From: Chloroflexota bacterium
Lineage (GTDB): Bacteria; Chloroflexota; Anaerolineae; Anaerolineales; Anaerolineaceae
Length of the DNA stretch: 26,871 nt
NCBI GenBank assembly: GCA_029265085.1
Contig: JAJUJY010000046.1
Span: 1-26,871, forward strand
Direction: 5' to 3'
Part shown: positions 1 through 8,030 of the stretch, piece after piece
Layout of the letters: every line of letters begins with the position of its first letter
Position numbering within the stretch: position 1 is the first letter of the stretch
Position numbers and translations under genes: made by a program
Notes under the pieces: generated by a model
Database searches by the model: none
Told to the model about the DNA's origin: nothing
The model's input: the letters and a program-made list of their open reading frames with translations, nothing else

Positions 1-1
1 G

Positions 2-904
2 GAAACAAAACGTCTTATTATCCGGGGAGATGATCTTGGCGTTACCCACTCAGTAAATCAGGGGTACCGCAAAATGGCCGAACGGGGTGTGATTTCCGCC
101 TGGTCGATCATGGCGCCTTGCTCTTGGTTCCCAGAGGCCGTGAAGATTTCCAAAGAATTCCCAGAAGTTGATTTAGGGATGCATTTGACCCTGATGTCAG
201 AATGGGAAGCCTACCGCTGGGGACCTGTCCTCGGTGCTGCTTGTGTGCCTTCACTGGTTGATAAAAACGGGTATTTCTTCTCCAACCCGATTGAGATGCT
301 GGCGAACAAGCCCAAACCAGAAGAAGTGGAAGCCGAACTGCGCGCCCAAATCGAACGCGTATTAAAGGCCGGCCTCGACCTGCGTTACATTGACAACAGC
401 CACGGCAATATTCTGCACATGAGCCCCATGATCAACAAGATCGCCAACAAGCTCGTAACGGAATACGGCTTGCAGGTTTCTCCATTTGTGTTTGATCCCA
501 ACCTGGAGATCGTTTCTTCAGCCGCCCCAACCGCTGAAGCCAAACAGGAAGCCATGTTGAAATGGTTAGCTACCCCTGCGGCTGCGCCTGGTTACCGCTT
601 CCTCTGCATGCACGCAATGGAAGATACCGCCGAGCAGAAAGCTCTCAAGCTGCCGCCCGAGATTGCTATTCCATTCCTGCAGGATATGGTGTATCACAAC
701 ATCGCTGACACCAATGCAGTCACAGCCGAAGGCTTCATGGACAAAGTCCACTCACTGGGGTTTGAATTGACCCGCTACCGTGATCTACCTGAAAATGAAA
801 TTCTGCGTGAACTGCCTGTCTGGCCGAAAGAGGTCGTAGCCCAAATGTTTACCATGATGGGCTCCAGCCCCGAGGTTATCCAGCAAGTCACCTCAATGGA
901 ATAA
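2..904 (+). CDS. YdjC/ChbG-family carbohydrate deacetylase (5' partial)
   Basis: The frame is open to the left edge, so the gene begins outside the window; the internal ATG at 74 is not the start. The visible N-terminus reads RLIIRGDDLGVTHSVNQGY, the YdjC/ChbG signature around the metal-binding Asp pair (visible residues 10-11). The other expected metal ligands are the His of GMHLTL (visible residue 61) and the His of DNSHGN (about 134). Family members remove acetyl groups from amino sugars such as chitooligosaccharides; they act in the cytoplasm and need a divalent metal. About 300 residues are visible, close to full family length, so only a few N-terminal residues are missing. A hairpin separates it from the thiolase downstream, so it may belong to an upstream operon. 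The family call is firm; the substrate is unknown. Confidence 0.85.
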   Translation, partial: ETKRLIIRGDDLGVTHSVNQGYRKMAERGVISAWSIMAPCSWFPEAVKISKEFPEVDLGMHLTLMSEWEAYRWGPVLGAACVPSLVDKNGYFFSNPIEMLANKPKPEEVEAELRAQIERVLKAGLDLRYIDNSHGNILHMSPMINKIANKLVTEYGLQVSPFVFDPNLEIVSSAAPTAEAKQEAMLKWLATPAAAPGYRFLCMHAMEDTAEQKALKLPPEIAIPFLQDMVYHNIADTNAVTAEGFMDKVHSLGFELTRYRDLPENEILRELPVWPKEVVAQMFTMMGSSPEVIQQVTSME

Positions 905-914
905 AGTCAAATCA

Positions 915-949
915 CAGGGCTAGCACATCCTACCGGTGAGCTAGCCCTG
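915..949 (+). terminator. Intergenic hairpin after the deacetylase gene
   Basis: A perfect 10-bp stem, CAGGGCTAGC (915-924) with GCTAGCCCTG (940-949), encloses a 15-nt loop. It starts 10 nt after the stop codon. No T-tract follows, so it may be a weak or partial terminator, or a hairpin that protects the upstream message. The CTAGCCC core recurs in the hairpin at 20555-20593. Confidence 0.5.
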
Positions 950-1031
950 AAGAACTTAAAATTCAAAGTTTCTAATCAATTTTCTCCAGGCGATTTCGCT
1001 TGCCCCTCATTTTATTTTGAGGAGGAGTTTT

Positions 1032-2222
1032 ATGTTATCCGATCATGAAGTTGTTATTGTCTCCGCCTGCCGGACTGCTATCGGCAGTTATATGGGCACA
1101 ATCGCGGAACAGAGTCCCGGGCAATTAGGGGCGATTGTCGTCCGTGAAACCATCCGGCGTGCCGGGATTACTCCCGAAATCATTGATGAGGTCATCATCG
1201 GAAATGTGCTGGGGGCTGGATTTGGACAAGGGATCGCACGGCAATCAGCCATTTGGGGCGGTATGCCAGTAACCACCCCCGCTTTCACAGTCAACAAGCT
1301 GTGCGGTTCCGGTATGAAAGCCATCATCCTGGCTGCCCAGGCAATCCTGACCGGTGATGCAGAAGCCATTATTGCAGGCGGCACAGAATCGATGTCCTCT
1401 GCTCCATTTGTGCTAAAAGACGCGCGCAAAGGTCTCAAAATGGGCGGCACGCAGTTAATCGACACGATGGTAGTGGATGGCCTGACGGATTCTTTCAGCC
1501 AGGTACATATGGGAATTACCGCTGAAAACATCGCCCAACAATATGCATTAACCCGCGAAGAACAAGACCGGTTTGCAGTATGGAGCCAAAACAAAGCGGA
1601 AACTGCAATAAAAGCCAACCGCTTCCAGGAAGAGATTGTTCCGGTAGAAATTCCGCAGAAAAAAGGCGATCCAATCCTGTTTGCTCAAGATGAATTCCCC
1701 CGCTTTGGGGCCAGTATGGAATCGATCTCGCGGTTAAAACCAGCCTTCAAATCCGATGGTACTGTTACAGCAGGAAATGCCTCCGGAATCAATGACGGCG
1801 CAGCTGCTGTGTTAGTGATGAGCAGCAAACGCACTCATGAGCTTGGGCTTAAACCACTTGCCAAAATCCGTTCGTACAGTACAGCCGCAGTCGAACCATC
1901 ACTGATGGGACTGGGTCCAATTCCCGCCTCGCAAAAAGCCTTGAAAAAAGCTGGTTTATCTATGCATGATATTCAGCTTGTCGAAGCCACCGAAGCTTTT
2001 GCAGCACAATCACTGGCAATTGCTCGTGATCTGAATATCCCCGGCGAGATTCTCAATGTAAACGGCGGTGCAATTGCCTTAGGGCATCCCATCGGCGCAT
2101 CCGGGGCACGAATTGTTGTGTCGCTAGTCCATGAAATGATCAAACGCGACCTGAATTTGGGCTTAGCTACCTTGTGTATTGGCGGCGGGATGGGCGCGAC
2201 CCTGATCGTGGAGCGAGATTAA
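1032..2222 (+). CDS. Acetyl-CoA C-acetyltransferase (thiolase)
   Basis: Thiolase II condenses two acetyl-CoA to acetoacetyl-CoA or cleaves acetoacetyl-CoA back. The protein has 396 residues, normal for the family, with all three catalytic elements: Cys91 in [10 protein letters not shown] (acyl carrier), His352 in GHPIGASG, and Cys382 in CIGGGMGA. The start at 1032 is chosen because GGAGGAG lies at 1021-1027, four bases upstream; an upstream in-frame TTG at 1017 would put that ribosome site inside the gene. It leads a run with the CoA-transferase (31-nt gap), dehydrogenase and transporter, which favours a role in acetoacetate or 3-hydroxybutyrate metabolism over general beta-oxidation. No clear promoter was found in 905-1031, so it may depend partly on upstream transcription. 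The direction of the reaction cannot be read from sequence. Confidence 0.93.
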   Translation: MLSDHEVVIVSACRTAIGSYMGTIAEQSPGQLGAIVVRETIRRAGITPEIIDEVIIGNVLGAGFGQGIARQSAIWGGMPVTTPAFTVNKLCGSGMKAIILAAQAILTGDAEAIIAGGTESMSSAPFVLKDARKGLKMGGTQLIDTMVVDGLTDSFSQVHMGITAENIAQQYALTREEQDRFAVWSQNKAETAIKANRFQEEIVPVEIPQKKGDPILFAQDEFPRFGASMESISRLKPAFKSDGTVTAGNASGINDGAAAVLVMSSKRTHELGLKPLAKIRSYSTAAVEPSLMGLGPIPASQKALKKAGLSMHDIQLVEATEAFAAQSLAIARDLNIPGEILNVNGGAIALGHPIGASGARIVVSLVHEMIKRDLNLGLATLCIGGGMGATLIVERD

Positions 2223-2253
2223 TCTCACCAAGCAAAAGAAGAAAGAAGACTGC

Positions 2254-3849
2254 ATGAAAATGCTCCAAGGAAAAATCATCTCTGCCGAGGAAGCCGTTCA
2301 ACAAATCCATGATGGTGATGTTGTCGCAACGGACGGCTTTGTTGGTACAGGTTTTGCCGAAGAAGTGGCCATCTGTCTGGAACAATGCTTTTCTCAAACA
2401 GGGCATCCCAGGGACTTAACCCTGATTTACGCAGCGGGTCAGGGAGACGGCAAAGAGCGCGGCTTGAATCACTTTGCTCAACCGGGTATGGTCAAACGGG
2501 TGATTGGCGGCCATTGGGGATTGGCTCCAAAACTGCAAAAATTGGCCATTGAAAACCAGATTGAAGCCTACAATCTGCCGCAAGGTGTAATTTCGCACAT
2601 GTTCCGAGATATCGCAGCGCACAAACCGCGTACCATCACACATGTCGGTTTAGGCACCTTTGTCGATCCGCGCAATGGGGGTGGGAAGATTGGACAATTA
2701 ACCCAGGAAGAGATTGTTGAAGTGGTTAATTTTGATGGTCAGGAATACCTGGCCTACAAATTACCCAAGATCAATGTGGCTATTGTGCGTGGAACCACCG
2801 CGGATACCGCCGGAAATATCACGATGGAAAAAGAAGCGCTGACCCTGGAAGCTCTCTCCATCGCTATGGCAGCCAGAAACAGCGGCGGAATGGTTATCGT
2901 CCAGGTAGAACGAATTGCCGAAAAAGGCTCGTTAAATCCCCGGTTGGTAAAAATTCCCGGTATCTTGGTGGACTATGCAGTAGTTGCCCGGACTGAAAAT
3001 CACTGCCAGACATTTGCCTGCCAGTATAGTCCCGCATTTGCAGGTGAGGTTAAGGTTCCCGTAGAGAGTCTTTCAAAGATCGCGCTGGATGAACGCAAGA
3101 TCATTGCCCGCCGGGCAGCGATGGAGCTTACCCCAGGAGATGTTGTTAACCTGGGTATCGGCGTTCCGGAAGGTGTTGCCAGTGTGGCAGCCGAAGAAGG
3201 GATTTTAGACTACCTGACCCTGACAACCGAACCCGGCTCCATTGGGGGCGTTCCGGCTGGCGGGTTGAACTTTGGATCCGCTACGAACATGGAAGCTCTG
3301 CTCGACCAACCCTACCAGTTTGATTTTTACGACGGCGGCGGGCTGGATATTGCCTTTTTGGGATTAGCACAGGCAGACCAGGCTGGGAACCTGAATGTAA
3401 GTAAATTCGGTTCACGCCTGGCCGGAGCTGGTGGTTTTATCAACATCAGCCAAAATGCCAAAAAGGTGGTCTTTGTCGGGACGTTTACCGCAGGACACCT
3501 TAAGCTACATGTAGAGCAAGGCCGGATTGTACTTGAACAAGACGGGGCAATTATCAAATTTGTGGATAAGGTTGAACATGTAACGTTCTCAGGCGCAACA
3601 GCGATTCAATTTAATCAACCTGCACTCTATATCACAGAACGTGCAGTCTTCAAATTAACTCCGCAAGGATTGGAGTTAATTGAAATTGCCCCTGGTATCG
3701 ATCTACAAAAAGACATCTTGGAAAAAATGGCTTTCAAGCCGGTTCTTAAAGAGCAGCCTGCCTTAATGGATGCGCGCATCTTTTGTGATTGCCCGATGAA
3801 TCTGAAGGAAACGATGGATTTACAGGTTAATCCAGGCAAGCTCGCATAA
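2254..3849 (+). CDS. Fused alpha-beta acyl-CoA:carboxylate CoA-transferase
   Basis: Family I CoA-transferase with both halves in one chain (531 residues), as in E. coli YdiF and propionate/acetate CoA-transferases. It moves CoA between an acyl-CoA and a free acid, for example acetyl-CoA and acetoacetate. The N-terminal half has the alpha-subunit start ([23 protein letters not shown], residues about 5-27). The C-terminal half has [15 protein letters not shown], in which Glu326 is the expected catalytic residue that carries CoA as a thioester. A weak A/G-rich ribosome site (GAAGAAAGAAG) precedes the ATG. Next to a thiolase and an NAD-type dehydrogenase it most simply activates acetoacetate. Propionate, butyrate or another short acid remain possible, since substrate range in this family is broad. 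Confidence 0.9.
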   Translation: MKMLQGKIISAEEAVQQIHDGDVVATDGFVGTGFAEEVAICLEQCFSQTGHPRDLTLIYAAGQGDGKERGLNHFAQPGMVKRVIGGHWGLAPKLQKLAIENQIEAYNLPQGVISHMFRDIAAHKPRTITHVGLGTFVDPRNGGGKIGQLTQEEIVEVVNFDGQEYLAYKLPKINVAIVRGTTADTAGNITMEKEALTLEALSIAMAARNSGGMVIVQVERIAEKGSLNPRLVKIPGILVDYAVVARTENHCQTFACQYSPAFAGEVKVPVESLSKIALDERKIIARRAAMELTPGDVVNLGIGVPEGVASVAAEEGILDYLTLTTEPGSIGGVPAGGLNFGSATNMEALLDQPYQFDFYDGGGLDIAFLGLAQADQAGNLNVSKFGSRLAGAGGFINISQNAKKVVFVGTFTAGHLKLHVEQGRIVLEQDGAIIKFVDKVEHVTFSGATAIQFNQPALYITERAVFKLTPQGLELIEIAPGIDLQKDILEKMAFKPVLKEQPALMDARIFCDCPMNLKETMDLQVNPGKLA

Positions 3850-3893
3850 AGAACAATTTCTTACGATTCCCATGTCGGGAAAGGAATATTCAT

Positions 3894-4646
3894 ATGAAAG
3901 ATACAATCGTCCTCATCACAGGCGGCGCAGCCGGAATCGGCAAAGCGACCGCGCTCCGATTTGCCGAAGCTGGGGCAAAGGTTGTGATTGGTGATGTAAA
4001 TGAACAGCTTGGAAATGAAACCGCCGCAGCGATTGGCGGAGATTTCTACAAAGTGGACGTAAGCAGCCGCGCTTCGGTTCAGGCGTGGGTTGATGCAGTG
4101 ATGGAACGCTACGGCCGAATTGATGTCATCATCAATAATGCTGGCATCACCAGGGATGGGCTATTTGTTAAAGTGGTTGATGGACAGGTGGTTAAACAAA
4201 TGTCCGAAGCCGACTTTGACCTGGTGCTAAACATCAATCTGAAAGGCTGCTTCAATGTCACCCAGGTGATTGCGCCTATCATGATCAATCAGGGCAAAGG
4301 GGTTATTCTCAATGCTTCATCCGTGGTTGGTTTGGACGGTAACTTTGGACAAACCAATTATGTAGCCAGCAAATCCGGGCTGATTGGCATGACCAAAGTA
4401 TGGGCGCGCGAGCTTGGAAAATATGGAATTCGCGTCAATGCTGTTTGCCCTGGTTTTACCGCAACCGAAATGGTGGCTGCCATGCCGGAAAAAGTATTGG
4501 AAAATATGCGCAGCAAAACTCCGCTTGGCCGTTTAGGGGACCCTCGCGATATTGCCAATGCATATTATTTCCTCGCTTCTGAGGAAGCCGCATTCATCAC
4601 CGGCACTGTCCTGCGCGTGGACGGCGGCATCGTCCTGGGGACCTGA
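3894..4646 (+). CDS. Short-chain dehydrogenase (3-hydroxybutyrate / 3-oxoacyl type)
   Basis: Classical SDR of 250 residues. Visible are the cofactor motif TGGAAGIG (9-16), NNAG (81-84), the catalytic Ser at 142-143 and Tyr156/Lys160 in YVASK, and the C-terminal FITGTVLRVDGG. An acidic residue, Asp34, closes the second beta strand (VVIGDVNE); in this family that position usually favours NAD over NADP. This tilts the call from a biosynthetic FabG/PhaB reductase toward an oxidising 3-hydroxybutyrate-type dehydrogenase, which would fit the thiolase and CoA-transferase before it. AAAGGA sits upstream of the ATG, with a 44-nt gap to the previous gene. FabG-like reductase is the main alternative; homology alone cannot separate the two. 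Confidence 0.85.
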   Translation: MKDTIVLITGGAAGIGKATALRFAEAGAKVVIGDVNEQLGNETAAAIGGDFYKVDVSSRASVQAWVDAVMERYGRIDVIINNAGITRDGLFVKVVDGQVVKQMSEADFDLVLNINLKGCFNVTQVIAPIMINQGKGVILNASSVVGLDGNFGQTNYVASKSGLIGMTKVWARELGKYGIRVNAVCPGFTATEMVAAMPEKVLENMRSKTPLGRLGDPRDIANAYYFLASEEAAFITGTVLRVDGGIVLGT

Positions 4647-4707
4647 TCCGATTCAACTACCCTTTCTACTGAATACGAATGACTGATTTTGCAAGGAGAA
4701 AAAGACA

Positions 4708-6063
4708 ATGAATCAAACCACTATTCGACATCGGTTTCTCTACGGCCTGGGATACATGGGGGTTCTAATTCCTGGCATCATTTTTACTACCTTTGTAACC
4801 TATTATTACATCCAACACATCAAACTAAATCCCGCCTGGGTTGGGGTTGGCTTTGGCGTCGTCAGTGCTTGGGAAGCCATCATCGCTCCGTTTGTTGGTT
4901 ATATCTCAGACCGGACCCGCACACGCTGGGGGCGCAGAGTCCCTTATGTGGTGATTGGGGTTCCCCTGGTGGCACTATTTTTCTGGTTGGTGTTTAACCC
5001 GATCTTTGATGCCAGCCAGCCTGTTTTAACGATGGCCTGGTTTATGATCACCTTGTTCATCCTGGACAGCATCTTCATGATCGTTGACGTGAACTGGCAA
5101 GCAGTTAATGCCGAAATGAACGTGGATCTGGCCTCCAGGTCTCAACAGGGAGCCATTGTGGGCGTCCTTTCGATGGTTGGTGTGGCAATAGCTGTTTCAA
5201 TCACTTTGCCGCTTGCCAGCAAAATCGGTTGGTCGCTGACCACATTAATTATCGGCGGTATTTCTATTGTCATTGGATATATTGGTGTGTTGGGCTTGAA
5301 AGAAAACCCCAATTTTTCCAAAGGCGAGACCCTGAGCCTGAAAACTTCGGTCAAACTGACCCTTAAGAATCAGTCCAGTATCTTTTTCCTCGGATTGGCA
5401 ACCGTGGTTAAAATCGCGATGTTTGCCATGTCCAGCATGATTTCTTTATACGCGGTTTGGGTCCTGGCCGTGCCGGAGTCGCAAAGCGGTATCTTATTAC
5501 TCGCCAGTTCAGGCGGTATGCTGGTCTTCTTCCCTGTTGCAGCAGCCCTGGTTAATAAAATTGGTCCCCGCAAAGCCATGATGGCGGGTATGTTTACGAT
5601 CATTGGAGTTTCCGTGTTCTGGTTTTTGCCTGCGATTAATTTCCCCGTTGCGGTAGCATTGTGCGCACTATCTGCTGTTGGCAATGCCCTGCTGATGATG
5701 GGATTGATGATCATCTTATCTGATGTGATTGATGCGGATGCCATCCAGGTAGGCCAGCGCCGTGAAGGAATTTACAACAGTGCCAACTCTTTTATGCAGC
5801 GCATTGGTGCATTCATCTTCAGCGTCATTATGGGCCTGGGTTTGAGCTGGGTCGGTTTCAACTCCGCTTTACCCGCCCAATCCACCACCGCTTTATGGGG
5901 TATTCGTGGAATTATGGCCGGCGTTCCTTTGATTGTGTGTATCCTTGGTTTGTTCTTAATTGCCAAATACCCGATCACGGATGATAAAGCCAAAGAGATT
6001 CGCGATCAGGCCATTAAACAGCGCGAAGAATTCTTAAAACCCGCAGAGCAAACGGCTGATTAA
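4708..6063 (+). CDS. GPH-family MFS symporter (MelB-like)
   Basis: Inner-membrane cation-coupled symporter of 451 residues with about 12 hydrophobic segments. The glycoside-pentoside-hexuronide family hallmark appears in the loop after the second segment: YISDRTRTRWGRRVPYVVIG (residues about 70-90). The N-terminus (RFLYGLGYMGVLIPGII) is also typical. AAGGAG at 4693-4698 lies nine bases before the ATG. It is the last gene of the thiolase/CoA-transferase/dehydrogenase run and is followed by a strong terminator. Known GPH substrates are sugars, sugar acids and glycosides, so its place beside ketone-body enzymes is unexpected and the substrate is open. Confidence 0.87.
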   Translation: MNQTTIRHRFLYGLGYMGVLIPGIIFTTFVTYYYIQHIKLNPAWVGVGFGVVSAWEAIIAPFVGYISDRTRTRWGRRVPYVVIGVPLVALFFWLVFNPIFDASQPVLTMAWFMITLFILDSIFMIVDVNWQAVNAEMNVDLASRSQQGAIVGVLSMVGVAIAVSITLPLASKIGWSLTTLIIGGISIVIGYIGVLGLKENPNFSKGETLSLKTSVKLTLKNQSSIFFLGLATVVKIAMFAMSSMISLYAVWVLAVPESQSGILLLASSGGMLVFFPVAAALVNKIGPRKAMMAGMFTIIGVSVFWFLPAINFPVAVALCALSAVGNALLMMGLMIILSDVIDADAIQVGQRREGIYNSANSFMQRIGAFIFSVIMGLGLSWVGFNSALPAQSTTALWGIRGIMAGVPLIVCILGLFLIAKYPITDDKAKEIRDQAIKQREEFLKPAEQTAD

Positions 6064-6084
6064 ACGGACAGGTTACAGTTTATC

Positions 6085-6121
6085 AAAAACTGGACATGCG
6101 AAAAACATGTCCAGTTTTTTT
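6085..6121. terminator. Strong intrinsic terminator, probably bidirectional
   Basis: A perfect 14-bp stem (6085-6098 with 6106-6119; core CTGGACATG/CATGTCCAG) has a 7-nt loop and is followed by a T-run ending about 6121. The A-run on the left arm gives the same form on the minus strand, so it can end both the transporter transcript and the hydrolase transcript coming from the right. Confidence 0.9.
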
Positions 6122-6259
6122 ATTAGAATGATATCAGGCAAAAGCGTTTCGGTTTCCCGCACCTGTATAACAGGGATTGACAACTCAACCTTGAAAGATC
6201 ATTCATCTTCTCAAGGCTGGTTTTCGGCTGGCAGACCTGCTACCTGTCAACCTTGATGC

Positions 6260-6994
6260 TTACTCGCGCAGAAAATCCAACAAGATCGGATTGAGCTTTT
6301 GGGCTGCGCGCATGGGAAAATCATGATTCACTCCGGGTAAAATCATTGTGCGGCAATACGGATTTCTCCTGCCCAACTCAGCCAGTGAATCTTTCATCTC
6401 CTGCACTTCCTGCGAGCCACAAATTGCCAGCATAGGCAGGGTGACATTTGCATACTGCGGTGAGTCGTCCAGGCGCAAGCGGTATTTGAACCAGGCTGCA
6501 TACTGTTCAGGTGTGATTTTTGCAGCGTAATCCGCCATGAACTGCGACTGCGCATCGGTGTAATGCCAGTACTTTCCCTGCAACTTTACCAGCCATTTCC
6601 ACTTGAGAGTCATCGAGGTGTATTTGGCCAGGCCAACATACTGGTTGATGCTTTTCTCTGTTGGGCAGACCCAGGCACTTAAAAAGATCGCTTTCTTGAA
6701 ATACTGTGGGAATCGGGCGGCCAGTGCAACGGCCAGCTCGCCCCCCAGGGAATGCCCCATGAGATAGAGTTTTTCCGGACCGAGCGATTCAATTAATTCA
6801 ACCAGTGCGGCGATCTGGGGTTCAGGCCGGTATGGTTTTTCTACCTCACGGCCGCTGCCGTACAGGTGCGGCACCACCAGATGAAATTGCTCGCTAAAGC
6901 AGTACTGGCTGCTAAAAGTATCGGTAGCGGCAGCGCCGTGCAGCATCAGCAAAGTTGGATTGGCTTTGTTGCCATATTCGTCAAATTGTATCAT
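6260..6994 (-). CDS. Alpha/beta hydrolase
   Basis: Alpha/beta hydrolase fold enzyme of 244 residues, without a signal peptide. It has an oxyanion-hole segment (LHGAAA), the nucleophile elbow GHSLGG (Ser82) and the C-terminal His224 in PGVNHDFP. At the usual acid position the motif reads GSQE, giving Glu196 rather than the common Asp. I prefer the start at 6994: GGAG lies seven bases before this ATG but only one base before the ATG at 7000. It follows the TetR gene almost without a gap, so the two should be co-transcribed and the regulator probably responds to a substrate or product of this enzyme. The substrate is unknown; esterase or lipase-like activity is a family-level guess. Confidence 0.85.
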   Translation of the reverse strand: MIQFDEYGNKANPTLLMLHGAAATDTFSSQYCFSEQFHLVVPHLYGSGREVEKPYRPEPQIAALVELIESLGPEKLYLMGHSLGGELAVALAARFPQYFKKAIFLSAWVCPTEKSINQYVGLAKYTSMTLKWKWLVKLQGKYWHYTDAQSQFMADYAAKITPEQYAAWFKYRLRLDDSPQYANVTLPMLAICGSQEVQEMKDSLAELGRRNPYCRTMILPGVNHDFPMRAAQKLNPILLDFLRE

Positions 6995-6996
6995 TT

Positions 6997-7641
6997 TCAT
7001 TCTCCTATTTTGTCAGCGGATGAATTCAATGCATCCGCTCGGTATAAGTTATGTTTCAATATGTTTAAACAGTCCATATATTTTTCATTTAGTGTAATCA
7101 GGTCGGTAGGTTCCCCTTCATTTTTGAAATGCAGCAGCCCTTCCGACATCCAGATCACCATATCTAACACCCTTTCCATGTTGATCCCTGGTTTAAATTT
7201 TGTAGCGTCCGCCCGTGCCATAATAATGCCGCGGCTGATCTCCTCGTCACCTCTGAAATCTGCCTGGATTTGCCGTGAAACATCTTCATCTTTCTCAATA
7301 TACGCCTGGCTTAAAAATTCCAGCAGGTGTGGGTGGCGCCGCATCACGTTCAACTTACACTGCTGAACATTCAACAGCATCGCAAAAAAATCTGTTTCAC
7401 TGCGGTCGAATTCCTTGCGAATTTCAGAAAGCATACATTCGCGCGAATAGGTGTACAGATACAGGTACAGATCCTTTTTGCTGCCGAAATAATGGAACAG
7501 CAGCCCCTTGGAAATTCCCGCCAGGTTGACAATTTCGTCAGTAGCCGTCTTCCGGTAACCTGTGCGCGAAAAAACCGCCATGGCGGCGTTAAGCATGGCA
7601 TCTTGTTTAGCCTGGGGCAGCTCAAAAAATTTCTCGTTCAC
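6997..7641 (-). CDS. TetR/AcrR-family transcriptional regulator
   Basis: The N-terminal helix-turn-helix domain is typical: AMAVFSRTGYRKTATDEIVNLAGISKGLLFHYFGSKKDLYLYLY, in which GLLFHYFGSK is the recognition helix and following segment. A variable ligand-binding domain fills the rest. I chose the GTG at 7641 (214 residues) because GGAGG lies five bases upstream (7647-7651). The ATG at 7653 would add four residues, has no ribosome site, and lies inside an operator copy near the predicted transcript start. The regulator is probably autorepressing, with operators at 7652-7670 and 7686-7704, and shares its transcript with the hydrolase. The ligand is unknown. Confidence 0.9.
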   Translation of the reverse strand: MNEKFFELPQAKQDAMLNAAMAVFSRTGYRKTATDEIVNLAGISKGLLFHYFGSKKDLYLYLYTYSRECMLSEIRKEFDRSETDFFAMLLNVQQCKLNVMRRHPHLLEFLSQAYIEKDEDVSRQIQADFRGDEEISRGIIMARADATKFKPGINMERVLDMVIWMSEGLLHFKNEGEPTDLITLNEKYMDCLNILKHNLYRADALNSSADKIGE

Positions 7642-7651
7642 CACGACCTCC

Positions 7652-7670
7652 ATTGACCAAATCAGTCAAT
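7652..7670. promoter_or_regulatory. TetR operator copy 1
   Basis: ATTGACCAAATCAGTCAAT is an imperfect palindrome with arms ATTGAC/GTCAAT. It is matched at 17 of 19 positions by the copy at 7686-7704, 34 bp away. It covers the predicted transcription start, so bound repressor would block initiation. Confidence 0.75.
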
Positions 7671-7674
7671 ACAA

Positions 7675-7703
7675 AGTATAAACCCATTGACCAGATTAGT
7701 CAA
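7675..7703 (-). promoter_or_regulatory. Promoter of the TetR-hydrolase transcript
   Basis: On the minus strand, TTGACT (7703-7698) and TATACT (7680-7675) are separated by exactly 17 bp. The -35 lies inside operator copy 2, and the expected start, about seven bases after the -10, falls in operator copy 1. Confidence 0.75.
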
Positions 7704-7704
7704 T
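7686..7704. promoter_or_regulatory. TetR operator copy 2
   Basis: ATTGACCAGATTAGTCAAT is the second operator copy, with the same ATTGAC/GTCAAT arms. It contains the predicted -35 element of the regulator's promoter. Confidence 0.75.
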
Positions 7705-7941
7705 AGGATCTTACCCAGGCTTAGAAATTCATAGAATTTTTCGCTGCTGTACCCATTCAGGACAAATGCCGCTCACCTAAGCACAAAAAATTACCTCCTA
7801 CAACTACGATCAGTGTTGTTCGGGGATTGAAAAAAAGCATCACGCAAGGGGTTCATTTTTGGTATAGCGCAGCCATCAAAGATCACAATTTTTCCCGAGA
7901 TCCCTGCTATATTGCATACAAAAACCTGTCGAAACTCCTGA

Positions 7942-7969
7942 TTGACTCGCCAAAAAAAATGAGTACAAT
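7942..7969 (+). promoter_or_regulatory. Promoter of the membrane protein gene
   Basis: TTGACT (7942-7947) and TACAAT (7964-7969) are separated by 16 bp; each differs from consensus by one base. The leader to the ATG at 8031 would be about 55 nt. The rest of 7705-7941 shows no gene or clear site. Confidence 0.6.
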
Positions 7970-8030
7970 CGAAAATACCTAACGATTGGTATTTTTTACA
8001 TTTTTCAACCCTGCCCGTAGGAGATCATCT

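Noticed and set aside
1088..1618. Long antisense open frame of 176 codons opposite the thiolase
   Set aside because: No ribosome site, low-complexity composition as expected from the opposite strand, and the thiolase itself is beyond doubt.
6189..6216. Hairpin CCTTGA...TCAAGG with an inner AAGAT/ATCTT stem
   Set aside because: Interrupted by a bulge, low in GC, and no T-tract on the side facing the hydrolase gene. The terminator at 6085-6121 serves better.
7757..7798. Ten-codon leader-like frame on the minus strand behind a perfect GGAGGT with a TTG start
   Set aside because: No promoter, no downstream attenuator, and it lies outside the predicted TetR transcript. Probably chance.
7986..8030. 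TTG start adding 15 residues to the membrane protein
   Set aside because: TAGGAG lies just before the ATG at 8031 and the added residues are not typical of the protein's start.
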